Positions 1 to 9,018 of a stretch of 60,219 nt of DNA are shown piece by piece. A program made the position numbers and the translations under genes. The first letter of the stretch is position 1; each line of letters opens with the position of its first letter. The stretch covers positions 1-60,219 of the forward strand of contig CALVTQ010000029.1 in assembly GCA_944362695.1 (NCBI GenBank), given 5' to 3'. This DNA is from an uncultured Clostridia bacterium. Lineage in GTDB: Bacteria > Bacillota > Clostridia > Christensenellales > Aristaeellaceae. Under the pieces are notes generated by a model, which saw only the letters and a list, made by a program, of their open reading frames with translations, was not told the DNA's origin and made no database searches.

Positions 1-182
<182 letters not shown>

Positions 183-251
183 TCATTATAGCATTTTGCG
201 CCCGCCTCGGCAAGACTTTCACAAAATTTCGCCCGCGCGCATTTTCACATT

Positions 252-281
252 GCATATTTTCAGCCGCTCGCGCCCATGCTA
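252..281 (+). promoter_or_regulatory. Sigma-G-type promoter of the spoVA operon
   Basis: GCATA (252–256), an 18-base spacer and CATGCTA (275–281) match the forespore sigma-G pattern gnATR-N18-cAtnnTA at every constrained position. spoVA operons are known sigma-G targets, so the site and the downstream genes agree. Transcription would start near 288. Confidence 0.75.
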
Positions 282-317
282 AACGCGAAATGAATCGTTT
301 TGGAAAGGACGATGAGC

Positions 318-461
318 ATGGAAAACCGGCATTGCCTGATCCCCTATTGTCTTGAAACCGTGCCGAGGCCCGGCTCGCGCGAGATCCGCGTGCGCCCCGC
401 GCCGCCGGATATGCGCATCCGCAACGCAAAGGAGGCCGCCCATGGAAACGAAAAGCCATAA
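318..461 (+). CDS. Small 47-residue reading frame ahead of spoVAC
   Basis: A short frame starts at ATG 318 with AAAGGA eight bases upstream and stops at TAA 459–461. It overlaps the start of spoVAC by 20 bases in a different frame. It sits between the sigma-G-type promoter and spoVAC, so it would be the first frame of the spoVA transcript. The peptide begins MENRHCLIPYC and has a proline/arginine-rich middle, with no membrane segment. I do not recognise it. It could be a forespore small protein or a translational leader coupled to spoVAC. It could also be chance, because GC-rich leaders often stay open. Confidence 0.4.
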   Translation: MENRHCLIPYCLETVPRPGSREIRVRPAPPDMRIRNAKEAAHGNEKP

Positions 462-909
462 CCGCGCGCAGCAGATCGAGCGATACGCCGGTCTCGTCGC
501 CCGCCTCGCGCCCAAGTCCGATATGGCCAAGGGCGTCGTCCGCGCGTTCCTCGTCGGCGGGCTGATCTGCACGCTCGGTCAGGGTATCACCGATTTTTTC
601 GCGTACAAAATGGAATTCGGCACGCAGGCCGCCTCGACCGCCACGAGCATATGCCTGATCTTCCTCTCCGCGCTGCTCACGGGTCTGGGCGTATATGACC
701 GCATCGGCAAATTCGCGGGCGCGGGCAGCATCGTGCCCATCACAGGCTTTGCCAACAGCGTCGTCGCCCCTGCGATGGAGTTTCGCCGCGAGGGCCTCGT
801 CATGGGCGTGGGCGCGAAGCTCTTTACCCTCGCCGGGCCGGTGCTCGTCTACGGCATCGGCAGCTCCGTGATCGTCGGCCTGATCGCGTTTTTCATGGAG
901 GTGATGTAG
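442..909 (+). CDS. spoVAC: Stage V sporulation protein AC
   Basis: A 155-residue membrane protein of the SpoVAC family. A short basic N-terminal tail is followed by several hydrophobic segments, with family-typical stretches such as FLVGGLICTLGQG and AGAGSIVPITGFANS. SpoVAC is part of the inner spore membrane channel that loads and releases calcium dipicolinate; in Bacillus it acts as a mechanosensitive channel (family knowledge). The ATG at 442 is preceded by AAAGGAGG at 428–435; the longer open frame upstream has no such site. spoVAD starts directly after its stop, so the genes are co-transcribed. No sign of damage. Confidence 0.95.
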   Translation: METKSHNRAQQIERYAGLVARLAPKSDMAKGVVRAFLVGGLICTLGQGITDFFAYKMEFGTQAASTATSICLIFLSALLTGLGVYDRIGKFAGAGSIVPITGFANSVVAPAMEFRREGLVMGVGAKLFTLAGPVLVYGIGSSVIVGLIAFFMEVM

Positions 910-1944
910 ATGAGTAAGCGCATGGGCGCGCAGACGGTCAGCCTGCCCTCCCGCCCCGGCGTCCTCGCCTTTGCCTCCATCGTCGGCCAGAAGGAGAGCG
1001 AAGGCCCATACGGCGGCAAGTTCGACCGCATCATCGAGGACGAGATGAACGGCCAGAAGTCCTTTGAGGCCGCCGAGCGCGCGATGCTCGAGGACGCCGT
1101 CCGCCTCTGCGTGAGTAAAGCCGGGCGTCAGCTTTCCGATGTGCAGCTGCTGCTCGCGGGCGACTTGCTCAACCAGATCATCAGCGCCGGTTTTGCCGCG
1201 CGCAGCCTCGCCATTCCGTTTTACGGGCTGTACGGCGCGTGCTCCACGATCAGCGAATCGCTCTCCATCGGCGGCATGCTCGCGGACGGCGGCTTTGCCG
1301 ATGTGCTCGTCTGCGCGACGTGTTCGCATTTCTGCACAGCCGAGCGCCAATACCGCACGCCGCTCGAGCTCGGCACACAGCGCACGCCGACGGCCCAATG
1401 GACGGTCACAGGCTCCGGCGCGGTCATGCTCGCGGGCGGCGCGGCGGCGAAAAGCTGCGCAGCCGTGCTCACCCACGCCACATGCGGCAAGGTTTTAGAC
1501 CTCGGCATCACCGACGCGAACAACATGGGCGCGGCGATGGCCCCCGCCGCCTGCGACACCATCGCGGCGCACTTTGCCGACACGGGCCGCGGCTTTGACG
1601 ACTTTGACCTCGTCGTCACGGGCGATTTGGGCCACCTCGGGCGCGACCTGCTCATCGAGCTCCTGCGCGAGAAGGGCGTCAAGGTGCCGGAAGAAAAGCT
1701 CTTTGACTGCGGCTGCGAGATCTTTTCGCCCCGTCAGGACACACATTCCGGCGGCAGCGGATGCGGATGCGCGGCGAGCATGATCTGCGCGCACATCCTG
1801 CCCGAGCTCGAGGCCGGTCACCTCAATCGCGTGCTCTTTCTGGCGACAGGCGCGCTGCTCAGCCCGACGACCACGATGCAGGGCGAGTCCATCCCCGGCG
1901 TGGCGCATGCCGTCGCGCTCGAGCACAGAAAGGCGGGTGCGTGA
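910..1944 (+). CDS. spoVAD: Stage V sporulation protein AD
   Basis: A 344-residue protein of full family length and thiolase-like fold. SpoVAD binds dipicolinic acid directly and is needed for its uptake into the forespore (family knowledge). Recognisable stretches include GPYGGKFDRI near residue 35, ARSLAIPFYGLYGACST near 98 and a C-terminal SGGSGCGCAAS. The ATG at 910 follows the spoVAC stop at once and uses GGAGGTGATG inside the end of spoVAC as its ribosome binding site, so translation is probably coupled. The stop lies next to the start of spoVAE. Confidence 0.95.
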   Translation: MSKRMGAQTVSLPSRPGVLAFASIVGQKESEGPYGGKFDRIIEDEMNGQKSFEAAERAMLEDAVRLCVSKAGRQLSDVQLLLAGDLLNQIISAGFAARSLAIPFYGLYGACSTISESLSIGGMLADGGFADVLVCATCSHFCTAERQYRTPLELGTQRTPTAQWTVTGSGAVMLAGGAAAKSCAAVLTHATCGKVLDLGITDANNMGAAMAPAACDTIAAHFADTGRGFDDFDLVVTGDLGHLGRDLLIELLREKGVKVPEEKLFDCGCEIFSPRQDTHSGGSGCGCAASMICAHILPELEAGHLNRVLFLATGALLSPTTTMQGESIPGVAHAVALEHRKAGA

Positions 1945-1945
1945 T

Positions 1946-2308
1946 GTGATTTTGATGTATGTCAAGGCGTTCATCGTCGGCGGCATCCTCTGCGCCATCG
2001 GTCAGGTCTTGCTGCTCAAAACCGCGCTGACCAGCTCGCGCATCCTCGTGGGCTATGTGACCGTCGGCGTCATCCTCGGCGCGCTGGGTCTGTACGAGCC
2101 GCTGGCCGATTTCGCCGGTGCGGGCGCGACCGTGCCGCTGACGGGCTTTGGCTACGCGCTGTCCCAAGGCGCGATGGAGGCCGTCAAGTCGCAGGGCATC
2201 CTCGGCGCGTTCACGGGCGGTGTCACGTCGGCGGCGGGCGGCATAGCGGCGGCGGTGTTCTTCGGCTACCTCGCGGCGCTGATCTTCAAGCCCCGCATGA
2301 AGTCGTAA
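1946..2308 (+). CDS. spoVAE: Stage V sporulation protein AE
   Basis: A 120-residue hydrophobic protein with the same repeat architecture as SpoVAC (FIVGGILCAIGQ, AGAGATVPLTGFGYALSQGA). It is the third membrane component of the dipicolinic acid channel. I place the start at GTG 1946, six bases after AGGCGGGTG; the ATG at 1955 is an alternative that removes three residues. The gene begins one base after the spoVAD stop and ends the operon at a hairpin terminator. The order AC-AD-AE without AA, AB, AEA or AF matches the shortened spoVA operon of many Clostridia. Confidence 0.93.
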   Translation: MILMYVKAFIVGGILCAIGQVLLLKTALTSSRILVGYVTVGVILGALGLYEPLADFAGAGATVPLTGFGYALSQGAMEAVKSQGILGAFTGGVTSAAGGIAAAVFFGYLAALIFKPRMKS

Positions 2309-2312
2309 TATA

Positions 2313-2360
2313 TAGAAAAAAACAGCGCAGGAATCACGCTTTTCCGCGCTGTTTCTTCTA
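2313..2360. terminator. Bidirectional terminator between spoVAE and the methyltransferase gene
   Basis: AACAGCGC (2321–2328) pairs with GCGCTGTT (2346–2353). A-rich sequence lies on the left and T-rich sequence on the right, so the hairpin can serve both convergent genes. Confidence 0.75.
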
Positions 2361-2365
2361 TGCTT

Positions 2366-3124
2366 TTATAAACGGATCGCTTTCATTCTGATTCTGACAT
2401 AATCCGCATACCACTTGCCCTCTCTGTACAAATCTCTGCGCAGCATCTCAACCGCTTCCTCTATCATGGATGCTTTCGTCGAATCCGTTTCAACCACCGA
2501 GAAAGGCGTTTTCACAAACATGTTGATCCAATCCTTCAATCCGTTCTCGCCTTTCAGCTCCGTCGGCCTGTCAAACAGGACGGCATACACTACCCTGAAA
2601 CCCGCGCTTTCCAAAAGAGCGGCATATTCGCCGATGGTCGGAAAGTAAAACGGCATTTCATAGCGGTATCCGTATTGCGCAAAGACCGAATCCAACGCGC
2701 TGTGAATGAGCCGGTTGTTCCCGTGTCCGCCGAATTCAAAGACGAACTGCCCGCTTGGTTTCAGTGCATCGTGTACGCACCGGAGCATATCCGGCTGCCG
2801 CTGCGCGTCGATCCAATGAAACACGGCATTGGAAAACACGACGTCAACAGGCTTTGAAAGCACGAAGTCCGTGGCATCGCCATGCAAAAACTCGATGTCC
2901 GGATAATTTTCCCTCGCGATTTCAAGGAGATCAGCGGAAGCATCCAGACCCTTTGCGAGATAGCCCCTGTCCTGCAGCGCCTTGGTCAGCGCGCCGTTGC
3001 CGCAGCCCAGATCCAACACAGAGCTGCCCTGATCCGCATCAATCAATTCGATGACGCCGCTACCATACCGATGCACAAAGGAAAAATCAGCAGTATATTT
3101 GCCGGCATCCCATTTGATGTTCAT
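2366..3124 (-). CDS. Class I SAM-dependent methyltransferase (trans-aconitate methyltransferase-like)
   Basis: A 252-residue single-domain protein. Motif I, VLDLGCGNGALT, lies near residue 36 and binds S-adenosylmethionine. An acidic GLDAS follows, then HGDATDF and VFSNAVFHWI. This set and the C-terminal half resemble the trans-aconitate methyltransferase group, which methylates small carboxylic acids; the real substrate cannot be read from sequence. The start is ATG 3124. The gene is convergent with spoVAE, shares its terminator, and lies just downstream of a flavin reductase-like gene on the same strand, with which it may be co-transcribed. Confidence 0.85.
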   Translation of the reverse strand: MNIKWDAGKYTADFSFVHRYGSGVIELIDADQGSSVLDLGCGNGALTKALQDRGYLAKGLDASADLLEIARENYPDIEFLHGDATDFVLSKPVDVVFSNAVFHWIDAQRQPDMLRCVHDALKPSGQFVFEFGGHGNNRLIHSALDSVFAQYGYRYEMPFYFPTIGEYAALLESAGFRVVYAVLFDRPTELKGENGLKDWINMFVKTPFSVVETDSTKASMIEEAVEMLRRDLYREGKWYADYVRIRMKAIRL

Positions 3125-3163
3125 AATCTTTTATCCGTCATCAATCCGTCATATTGCATGACA

Positions 3164-3724
3164 TCACTTGATCTGCGCGCCGTCGGAAAACGCGTTGCCC
3201 ACCTTCCCGCCGAGCCGCAGATACGCCGCGTTCACCGGGTCAAAGACGATCGGATCGAGCTTGGCCACGTCGATGCTGCCGTCCGGCGTCAGCACGCTCT
3301 CGTCCGCGCTGACGTTGACGATCTGCCCCACCAGCCTGCACGTCTCCTCGTCGTAGCTGATCAGCCTGCATTCCAGCGCCATCGGCAGCTCGTCGATCAG
3401 CGGCGCGTCGACGAATTCGGATTTCGTCGCATGCCAGCACGCCTTGTCAAACTTGTCGGCGACCTCGTTGCCCGAGGCGATGCCCACATAGTCACACGCC
3501 ACGACCTGACCTGCCGTCGCCATGCTGACGGTGAAGGCCTTGCGCGCGAGCAGGTTGAGCGTCGTCTTGTGGTTCGCACTGATGCACAGCGAAATCTCCG
3601 CCTCCTCGCTGATGCCGCCCCACGCGGCGTTCATGGCGTTGGGCTTGCCCGCCTCGTCATAGGCCGCGAGGATGAAAACGGGCTGCGGATAGCAATACGG
3701 TTTTGCGCCGAAATTCTTTCTCAT
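3164..3724 (-). CDS. Flavin reductase-like FMN-binding protein
   Basis: A 186-residue protein of the flavin reductase-like split-barrel family. Supporting stretches are MRKNFGAKPYCYPQPVF, the NAMNAAWGG segment near residue 28 and TVSMATAGQVVACDYVG, where FMN is held in the family. Members bind FMN and pass electrons, or act as flavin-dependent reductases of unknown substrate. The open frame extends 55 codons upstream, but ATG 3724 has a GGGAG site close by and a promoter just before it, so the shorter start is preferred. The gene diverges from the GH35 gene. Confidence 0.8.
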   Translation of the reverse strand: MRKNFGAKPYCYPQPVFILAAYDEAGKPNAMNAAWGGISEEAEISLCISANHKTTLNLLARKAFTVSMATAGQVVACDYVGIASGNEVADKFDKACWHATKSEFVDAPLIDELPMALECRLISYDEETCRLVGQIVNVSADESVLTPDGSIDVAKLDPIVFDPVNAAYLRLGGKVGNAFSDGAQIK

Positions 3725-3755
3725 ATGCAATTCTCCCTTCTGTTTTGTTGCATTT

Positions 3756-3785
3756 AGTATAGCATATGCAGGGGCGGTATGTCCA
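3756..3785 (-). promoter_or_regulatory. Sigma-A-type promoter of the flavin reductase-like gene
   Basis: On the minus strand, TGGACA (3785–3780), an 18-base spacer and TATACT (3761–3756) precede ATG 3724. Confidence 0.6.
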
Positions 3786-3971
3786 TGCCGTCTTTCAGCA
3801 CAATTCACAAATTGTACACATTCTTTTAGCAGGATTTGAACCTTTATGTGCAGAATTCTTGATACAATGAATTCGCGCGATTTGCGCATGATACCCCCTG
3901 TTTTTCATTTGAAATCATTTGCTTCCGGGCTGTGCGTTTGGCCCGGATGCGGTTATGTGGAGCGTGATTGC

Positions 3972-6026
3972 ATGAACATTACATTTAAGCCCTATACCCC
4001 GGCGCCCGTTTTGAAGGATCACCTCAACCTCGGCGACAGCCGCATAGGCGTCACCAGCCGCTATCTCACGCGCGACGGCAAGCCCTTTATCGGCGTCATG
4101 GGCGAATACCACTTTGCCCGCGACAGCCGTGACAGGTGGTTTATCGAGCTGGCCAAGATGCGCGCGGGCAGCATCACCATCGTCTCGACGTATCTTTTTT
4201 GGATTTACCACGAGGAGGACGAGGGTCAGCTCGATTTCACCGGCGACCTTGACGTCCGCACATTCGTGGAGACGTGTGCGCATCAGGGCCTTGACGTGCT
4301 GCTGCGCATCGGCCCGTGGGCGCACGGCGAGTGCAGAAACGGCGGCTTCCCCGACTGGCTGATGAGCAAGGGCATCCCGCTGCGCACGAACGATCCGGCG
4401 TATATGGAATACGTCAAAAAGTGGTTTGCCGCGATCTATGCGCAGGTCGAGGGGCTGCTGTTCAAGGACGGCGGCCCGATCATCGGCATACAGCTTGAAA
4501 ACGAGCTTGTCGACAACGCCGATCACCTGCTCGCCCTCAAGAATCTCGCCAAAGAGGTGGGCTTTGACGTGCCGCTGTACACCGTCACGGGCTGGAACAG
4601 CCGCTACGGCGCGAAGATTCCGGTCGACGACGTGCTGCCCGTTTTCGCCGCCTACGCCGACGCCCCGTGGGACAGCTCGCCCGACGCCCTGCCGCCCAGC
4701 CCGCATTACGCGTTCGATCCGAACCGCAACGACACCGCCGTGGGCGTGGATGTCATGCGCGACACCGACGGGGACGGCTGGCGTCTTCCCTATGAGCGCT
4801 ACCCCTTCGCCATGTGCGAGATGGGCCCTGGCATCATGGTCACCCACCACCGCCGCCCGATCATCACGCCGATGGACGCCTATGCGATGGCGCTGGTCAA
4901 GCTCGGCTGCGGCGCAAACCTGATCGGCTACTACATGTACCACGGCGGCACCAACAAAATCGGCAAGCACACGACCTTCAACGAGTCGCGCGAGAGCGGC
5001 TACCCCAACGATTATCCCATTCTCAATTACGATTTCCAGACCTGCCTGAGCGAATACGGCGAGGCGCGCCCGCAATACGGCCTGCTCAATATGCTGCATC
5101 TGTTCGCGCAGGATTTCGGCGACATGCTCGCCCCGATGGAGCACGTTCCCGCCGAGGAATTTGTCCCCTGCACGGACGGCGAGCGCCTGCGCTGCTGCCT
5201 GCGCACGGACGGTGAGCGCGGCTTCGTCTTCGTCAACCACCATCAGCGCGGCATGACCCTCGCCCCCGTCCACGGCGCGAAGATTTCCGCGCTGGGCGTC
5301 GATTTTCCGGCCATCGACGTGGTCGGCGACACGGCGTTCTTCTTCCCGATCAACATGCCGCTGGGCACCGTCAATCTGCGCTACGCCACCGTGCAGCCCA
5401 TATGCCGCTCCGGCGACGCCTATGTCTTCGCCGCCATCGACGGCATCGCCCCGCGCTATCACGTCGAGGACGAATTCGGCATGCGCGTCATTGCGCCGCG
5501 TCCGGGCCTCACCTGCTCGTTCGCGATGGGCGGCGTGCGCGTCTACACGCTGACGCCCAAGCAGGCCGCACACCTTCGCCGCATGAACGGCAGGCTCTAC
5601 ATCGGCGACGGCGTCAACCTCATCAAGCTCGACAAGAAGACCCGCGCTGTCGAGCCCGGCCCGTTCGGCTTCTGGCGCTTTGACGGCTTCACGTTCGCCG
5701 TGCGCGGCAAGATTCGCCCGTACAACCCCGCCGAGTTCACAATCACGCCCGTCGACAGCGAGCCCTTTACCCCGCCGTACCTCGCCGAGCTGAACATCGG
5801 CGGCCCCCGCACGCGCACGTGGCACAAGATCACCGCGACCACGCCCGAGGGCTTCCTCTCCATCGACATGCAGTACGACGCCGCGCAGATTTACGCCGAC
5901 GGCCAGCTCGTCGCCGACAACTACTTCACCGGTCAGCCGTGGCGCGTCCCCGCATCGCTGATCCACGGTCATGAGTGCTACCTCGTCTGCTCTGAGCTGA
6001 AGGACGATTTCTACCGCGAGGCATGA
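3972..6026 (+). CDS. GH35 family beta-galactosidase
   Basis: A 684-residue intracellular glycosidase with an N-terminal GH35 TIM barrel (roughly residues 30–340) and beta-rich C-terminal domains. GH35 enzymes release terminal beta-galactose. The acid/base Glu is most likely E178 in QLENEL, and the nucleophile is probably E283 in MCEMGPG; YYMYHGGTN near residue 320 is also typical of the family. There is no signal peptide. The start is ATG 3972 with GGAG nine bases upstream; the open frame extends 42 codons further, but that part has no family similarity. A terminator and the next glycosidase gene follow. Confidence 0.88.
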   Translation: MNITFKPYTPAPVLKDHLNLGDSRIGVTSRYLTRDGKPFIGVMGEYHFARDSRDRWFIELAKMRAGSITIVSTYLFWIYHEEDEGQLDFTGDLDVRTFVETCAHQGLDVLLRIGPWAHGECRNGGFPDWLMSKGIPLRTNDPAYMEYVKKWFAAIYAQVEGLLFKDGGPIIGIQLENELVDNADHLLALKNLAKEVGFDVPLYTVTGWNSRYGAKIPVDDVLPVFAAYADAPWDSSPDALPPSPHYAFDPNRNDTAVGVDVMRDTDGDGWRLPYERYPFAMCEMGPGIMVTHHRRPIITPMDAYAMALVKLGCGANLIGYYMYHGGTNKIGKHTTFNESRESGYPNDYPILNYDFQTCLSEYGEARPQYGLLNMLHLFAQDFGDMLAPMEHVPAEEFVPCTDGERLRCCLRTDGERGFVFVNHHQRGMTLAPVHGAKISALGVDFPAIDVVGDTAFFFPINMPLGTVNLRYATVQPICRSGDAYVFAAIDGIAPRYHVEDEFGMRVIAPRPGLTCSFAMGGVRVYTLTPKQAAHLRRMNGRLYIGDGVNLIKLDKKTRAVEPGPFGFWRFDGFTFAVRGKIRPYNPAEFTITPVDSEPFTPPYLAELNIGGPRTRTWHKITATTPEGFLSIDMQYDAAQIYADGQLVADNYFTGQPWRVPASLIHGHECYLVCSELKDDFYREA

Positions 6027-6063
6027 TGCGCCTCCTCCGCTGCAATTCAATATCGCCATCGGT

Positions 6064-6091
6064 GCAGCCGCAAGTCCGGCTGCGCTTTTTT
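6064..6091 (+). terminator. Terminator after the GH35 gene
   Basis: GCAGCCG (6064–6070) pairs with CGGCTGC (6077–6083), followed by GCTTTTTTG. Confidence 0.8.
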
Positions 6092-6114
6092 GTAAACCGG
6101 CGCGCACTTTCCGT

Positions 6115-6143
6115 TTGCCCCAATCCCGCGCCTGTGGTATACT
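6115..6143 (+). promoter_or_regulatory. Sigma-A-type promoter of the GH2 gene
   Basis: TTGCCC (6115–6120), a 17-base spacer and TATACT (6138–6143). It gives the GH2 gene its own transcript after the GH35 terminator. Confidence 0.65.
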
Positions 6144-6196
6144 GGAATAAAGCAGATTACGCCGCTTCCCCGAACCGATCAAACAGGAGCGATAGT

Positions 6197-8857
6197 ATGA
6201 ACATCATCGACCTTTCCGGCGCATGGTCCGCCGCGTGGGCGGGCCGCACAGACCCCGTCACACTGCCCGGCACGCTCGACGAAAACGGCCTCGGCTTCCC
6301 CGACTCCCTCGCCCATGCGTGGCATCCCGACGAGGGCGCAAATGCCGCGCTCGCCGGGAGCGGCCCCATCGCCACCCGCTTCACCAGAAAGCACACGTAC
6401 GAAGGCCCCGCCGTCTATTCGCGCACGCTGGGCATCGCCCCGCCCGAAGGCCGCGTGTTTCTGGAGGTTGAGCGCTCGCGTCACCTGACCCTGCGCGTAA
6501 ACGGCCGCGATGTGCCGCACTTTTTCCCCGGCACGGTCAGCACGCCGCACGTCTTTGAGGTCACCGGCATGCTCGCCGGCTGCGATTTGATCGAGCTGAC
6601 GTGCGACAACGCCTATCCCGGCTGGCCCGCGCAGGACATCCTTTATTCCTCTGCCGCAACCGACGAGACGCAGACCAATTGGAACGGTCTGCTCGGCTAT
6701 CTTCGCCTGCGCGTCGAGCCGCACACGTTCATCGCCGCCCTGCGCGTCTATCCGCACGGCGATGCGCTGGATGTGCTTGTCGAGGTCTCCTCCCATACCC
6801 CGTGGAACGGCACCATCGAGCTTGACTGTCCCGCGCTTGACGGCACCGTCTGCGAATTTGCATGCGGCGATGCGGGCATCACGGGCGTTTGGCTGCGCGA
6901 TCTTCCGATGGTGGAGGGCGTCCGCCGCTGGGACGAGGACGAGGGCAAGCTCTATACCATGCAGGCCACGCTCGGCGAATCGTCGGTCATCGCCTCCTTC
7001 GGCGTGCGCGACTTCGCCGCAAAGGACGGCCGCCTGACGCTCAACGGCCGCAGAATTTTCCTGCGCAGCGAGGCGAACTGCGCCGTCTTCCCCGAGACCG
7101 GCCATCCGCCGATGGACGTGCGCGCGTGGCTGAAAATTCTCGAAACATATAAGTCCTACGGCGTCAACTGCATGCGCTTTCACAGCCATTGCCCGCCAGA
7201 GGCCGCGTTTTCTGCCGCCGACGTGCTGGGCATGATGATGCAGCCCGAGCTCTCCCATTGGAACCCGCGCGACGCGTTTTCAACCGAGGAAAGCCGCGCC
7301 TATTATCGCGACGAGCTGACGCAGATTCTCGCCATGCTCGCCAATCATCCGTCGTTCGTCATGCTCTCGCTTGGCAATGAACTGCAAGCGGACGACGCCG
7401 GTCACGCGAATATGGCCGATCTGCTTGATGACGCTCGCAAAATCGACCCCACCCGCCTGTATGCGTGGGGCTCCAACAACCATTACGGCGCGCTGGGCTG
7501 CGACGCGGCGAGCGATTTCTACACGTCCAGCGACGTGGGCAAGCTGCCCCTGCGCGCGACGAACGCAGGCATGCGCGGCTGGCTCAACAACACGCCGCCC
7601 AATTTCACGACGACCTACGACGCCGCCGTCGCAGAGCTTCGCCGCACGGGCGATCAGCCCGTCTTCTCCTTTGAAGTCGGGCAGTATGAGATTCTCCCCG
7701 ACTTCGACGAGATCGACGCGTTTAACGGCGTCACCGATCCCGCCAATTTCCGCCTCATCCGCGACAAGGCTGAGCGCGCAGGCGTCCTCGCCCGTTGGAC
7801 GCAGCGCGTCAACGAGACCGGCGAGCTCGCGCTGATCTGCTACCGCGCAGAGGTCGAGGCCGCGCTTCGCACCGAGGGCATGAGCGGCATTTCGCTGCTC
7901 GGTCTGCAAGATTTTCCGGGTCAGGGCACGGCCCTCGTCGGCATGCTCGACAGCCACCTCGCCGCCAAGCCGTTCGATTTCGCCAAGCCGGAGCGCTTCG
8001 CCGCGTTCTTCACCGGCGTGATGCCGCTCGCGCTGCTCCCGCGCATGACGTACAACGACGGTGAGACGCTGACCGCGTCCGTGCGCATGGCGAATTACGG
8101 CAAAGAGACTCTGGTCGGTTCGCTCGAATGGATGCTCGAGGGCGAGAGTGAAATGCTCGGCGGTGCGCTTGCCCGCTGCACAGTTTCCGCCGGTGGGCTG
8201 ACCGATGTCGGCGAGCTGCGCGTCCCGCTGCACGTCAAAAAGGCCGAGCGTCTCACGCTTACGCTGAACTTTTTCGGTCATACCAACGTCTATTCCGTCT
8301 GGGTTTACCCGAAACAGACCGTGGTCTGTCCCGATGCAGTGTACGAATGCCGCACGCTTGACGACACTGCGCTCGCGGTTCTGTCCTCCGGCGGCGTGGT
8401 CTATCTCGCGCCCGATTCGACAAAAGAGGCGCTTCCCAACTCGATCAAGAGCCAGTTTTCCACAGACTTCTGGTCGGTCGGCACGTTCCCGTCGCAGGAC
8501 GGCGGCATGGGCCTGTACATCGACCGTCATCATCCCATCTTCAAGGACTTCCCGACTGCCAAGCATGCCGACTATCAGTGGTGGCATATGGCAAGCCAGC
8601 GCGCGCTGATCCTGCCGCGCTATATGGACGCCATCGTCGCCGTCAACGACAGCTACGCCTATCTGCGTCCGCTCGCGATGCTGCTCGAGTGCCGCTGCAA
8701 CGGCGGCAGGCTGATGATTTCGACCATGGGTCTGCACAATCTCGACTGCCCCGAGGCCCGCGCGCTGCAAACCGCGATCTATTGCTATATGGCGTCGGAC
8801 GCGTTTGCTCCCGCGCAGGAGATTGACGCGGACGAAGTGCGCGGCTGGGTGCGCTGA
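6197..8857 (+). CDS. GH2 family glycosidase (beta-galactosidase/glucuronidase-like)
   Basis: An 886-residue cytoplasmic protein with GH2 layout: an N-terminal sugar-binding jelly roll (about 1–170, with FLEVERSRHLTLRVNG), an immunoglobulin-like domain, and a TIM barrel from about residue 270. The catalytic acid/base is probably E395 in SLGNELQ and the nucleophile E493 in FSFEVGQYE. A further beta domain follows after about residue 620. GH2 substrates include beta-galactosides, beta-glucuronides and beta-mannosides; the sequence alone does not decide. ATG 6197 is preceded by CAGGAGCG. The gene ends at the left copy of a long repeat that also contains its terminator. Confidence 0.85.
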   Translation: MNIIDLSGAWSAAWAGRTDPVTLPGTLDENGLGFPDSLAHAWHPDEGANAALAGSGPIATRFTRKHTYEGPAVYSRTLGIAPPEGRVFLEVERSRHLTLRVNGRDVPHFFPGTVSTPHVFEVTGMLAGCDLIELTCDNAYPGWPAQDILYSSAATDETQTNWNGLLGYLRLRVEPHTFIAALRVYPHGDALDVLVEVSSHTPWNGTIELDCPALDGTVCEFACGDAGITGVWLRDLPMVEGVRRWDEDEGKLYTMQATLGESSVIASFGVRDFAAKDGRLTLNGRRIFLRSEANCAVFPETGHPPMDVRAWLKILETYKSYGVNCMRFHSHCPPEAAFSAADVLGMMMQPELSHWNPRDAFSTEESRAYYRDELTQILAMLANHPSFVMLSLGNELQADDAGHANMADLLDDARKIDPTRLYAWGSNNHYGALGCDAASDFYTSSDVGKLPLRATNAGMRGWLNNTPPNFTTTYDAAVAELRRTGDQPVFSFEVGQYEILPDFDEIDAFNGVTDPANFRLIRDKAERAGVLARWTQRVNETGELALICYRAEVEAALRTEGMSGISLLGLQDFPGQGTALVGMLDSHLAAKPFDFAKPERFAAFFTGVMPLALLPRMTYNDGETLTASVRMANYGKETLVGSLEWMLEGESEMLGGALARCTVSAGGLTDVGELRVPLHVKKAERLTLTLNFFGHTNVYSVWVYPKQTVVCPDAVYECRTLDDTALAVLSSGGVVYLAPDSTKEALPNSIKSQFSTDFWSVGTFPSQDGGMGLYIDRHHPIFKDFPTAKHADYQWWHMASQRALILPRYMDAIVAVNDSYAYLRPLAMLLECRCNGGRLMISTMGLHNLDCPEARALQTAIYCYMASDAFAPAQEIDADEVRGWVR

Positions 8858-8871
8858 TCCATCCAGACCGC

Positions 8872-9018
8872 AGTATAATATCAATCGGGCGAGACAAAAC
8901 AGACCGATGGTCGGTTTCCTGCCTCGCTCGATTTTTTTCGTCTTGTCTTCTCATGCTCAATTTTTCGATATGAGCTCAACGCTGCTTCAATTCGGCTGAC
9001 GAATCCGCGTCTTTCCTC
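8872..9018. repeat. Left copy of a dispersed terminator/promoter repeat (copy A)
   Basis: Two blocks match sequence near 28 kb in the same orientation. Positions 8872–8930 match 27990–28048 with 52 of 59 identical bases, and 8973–9018 match 28084–28129 with 40 of 46. The roughly 40 bases between the blocks are poorly conserved. The first block contains the terminator of the GH2 gene. The second block corresponds to the promoter of the XRE gene in the right copy, but here the -35 and -10 positions read CTGACG and roughly AATCAC, so the promoter appears lost. Similar-looking short reading frames inside both copies are by-products of the repeat. Confidence 0.85.
8885..8937 (+). terminator. Terminator of the GH2 gene, inside repeat copy A
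   Basis: ATCGGGCGAG at the left pairs with CTCGCTCGAT at the right, followed by a T run. A smaller GACC/GGTC hairpin lies in the loop. Confidence 0.75.

Noticed and set aside
3915-6182. A 755-codon open frame on the minus strand
   Set aside because: It is the antisense shadow of the GH35 gene; its composition is repetitive and no family is visible.
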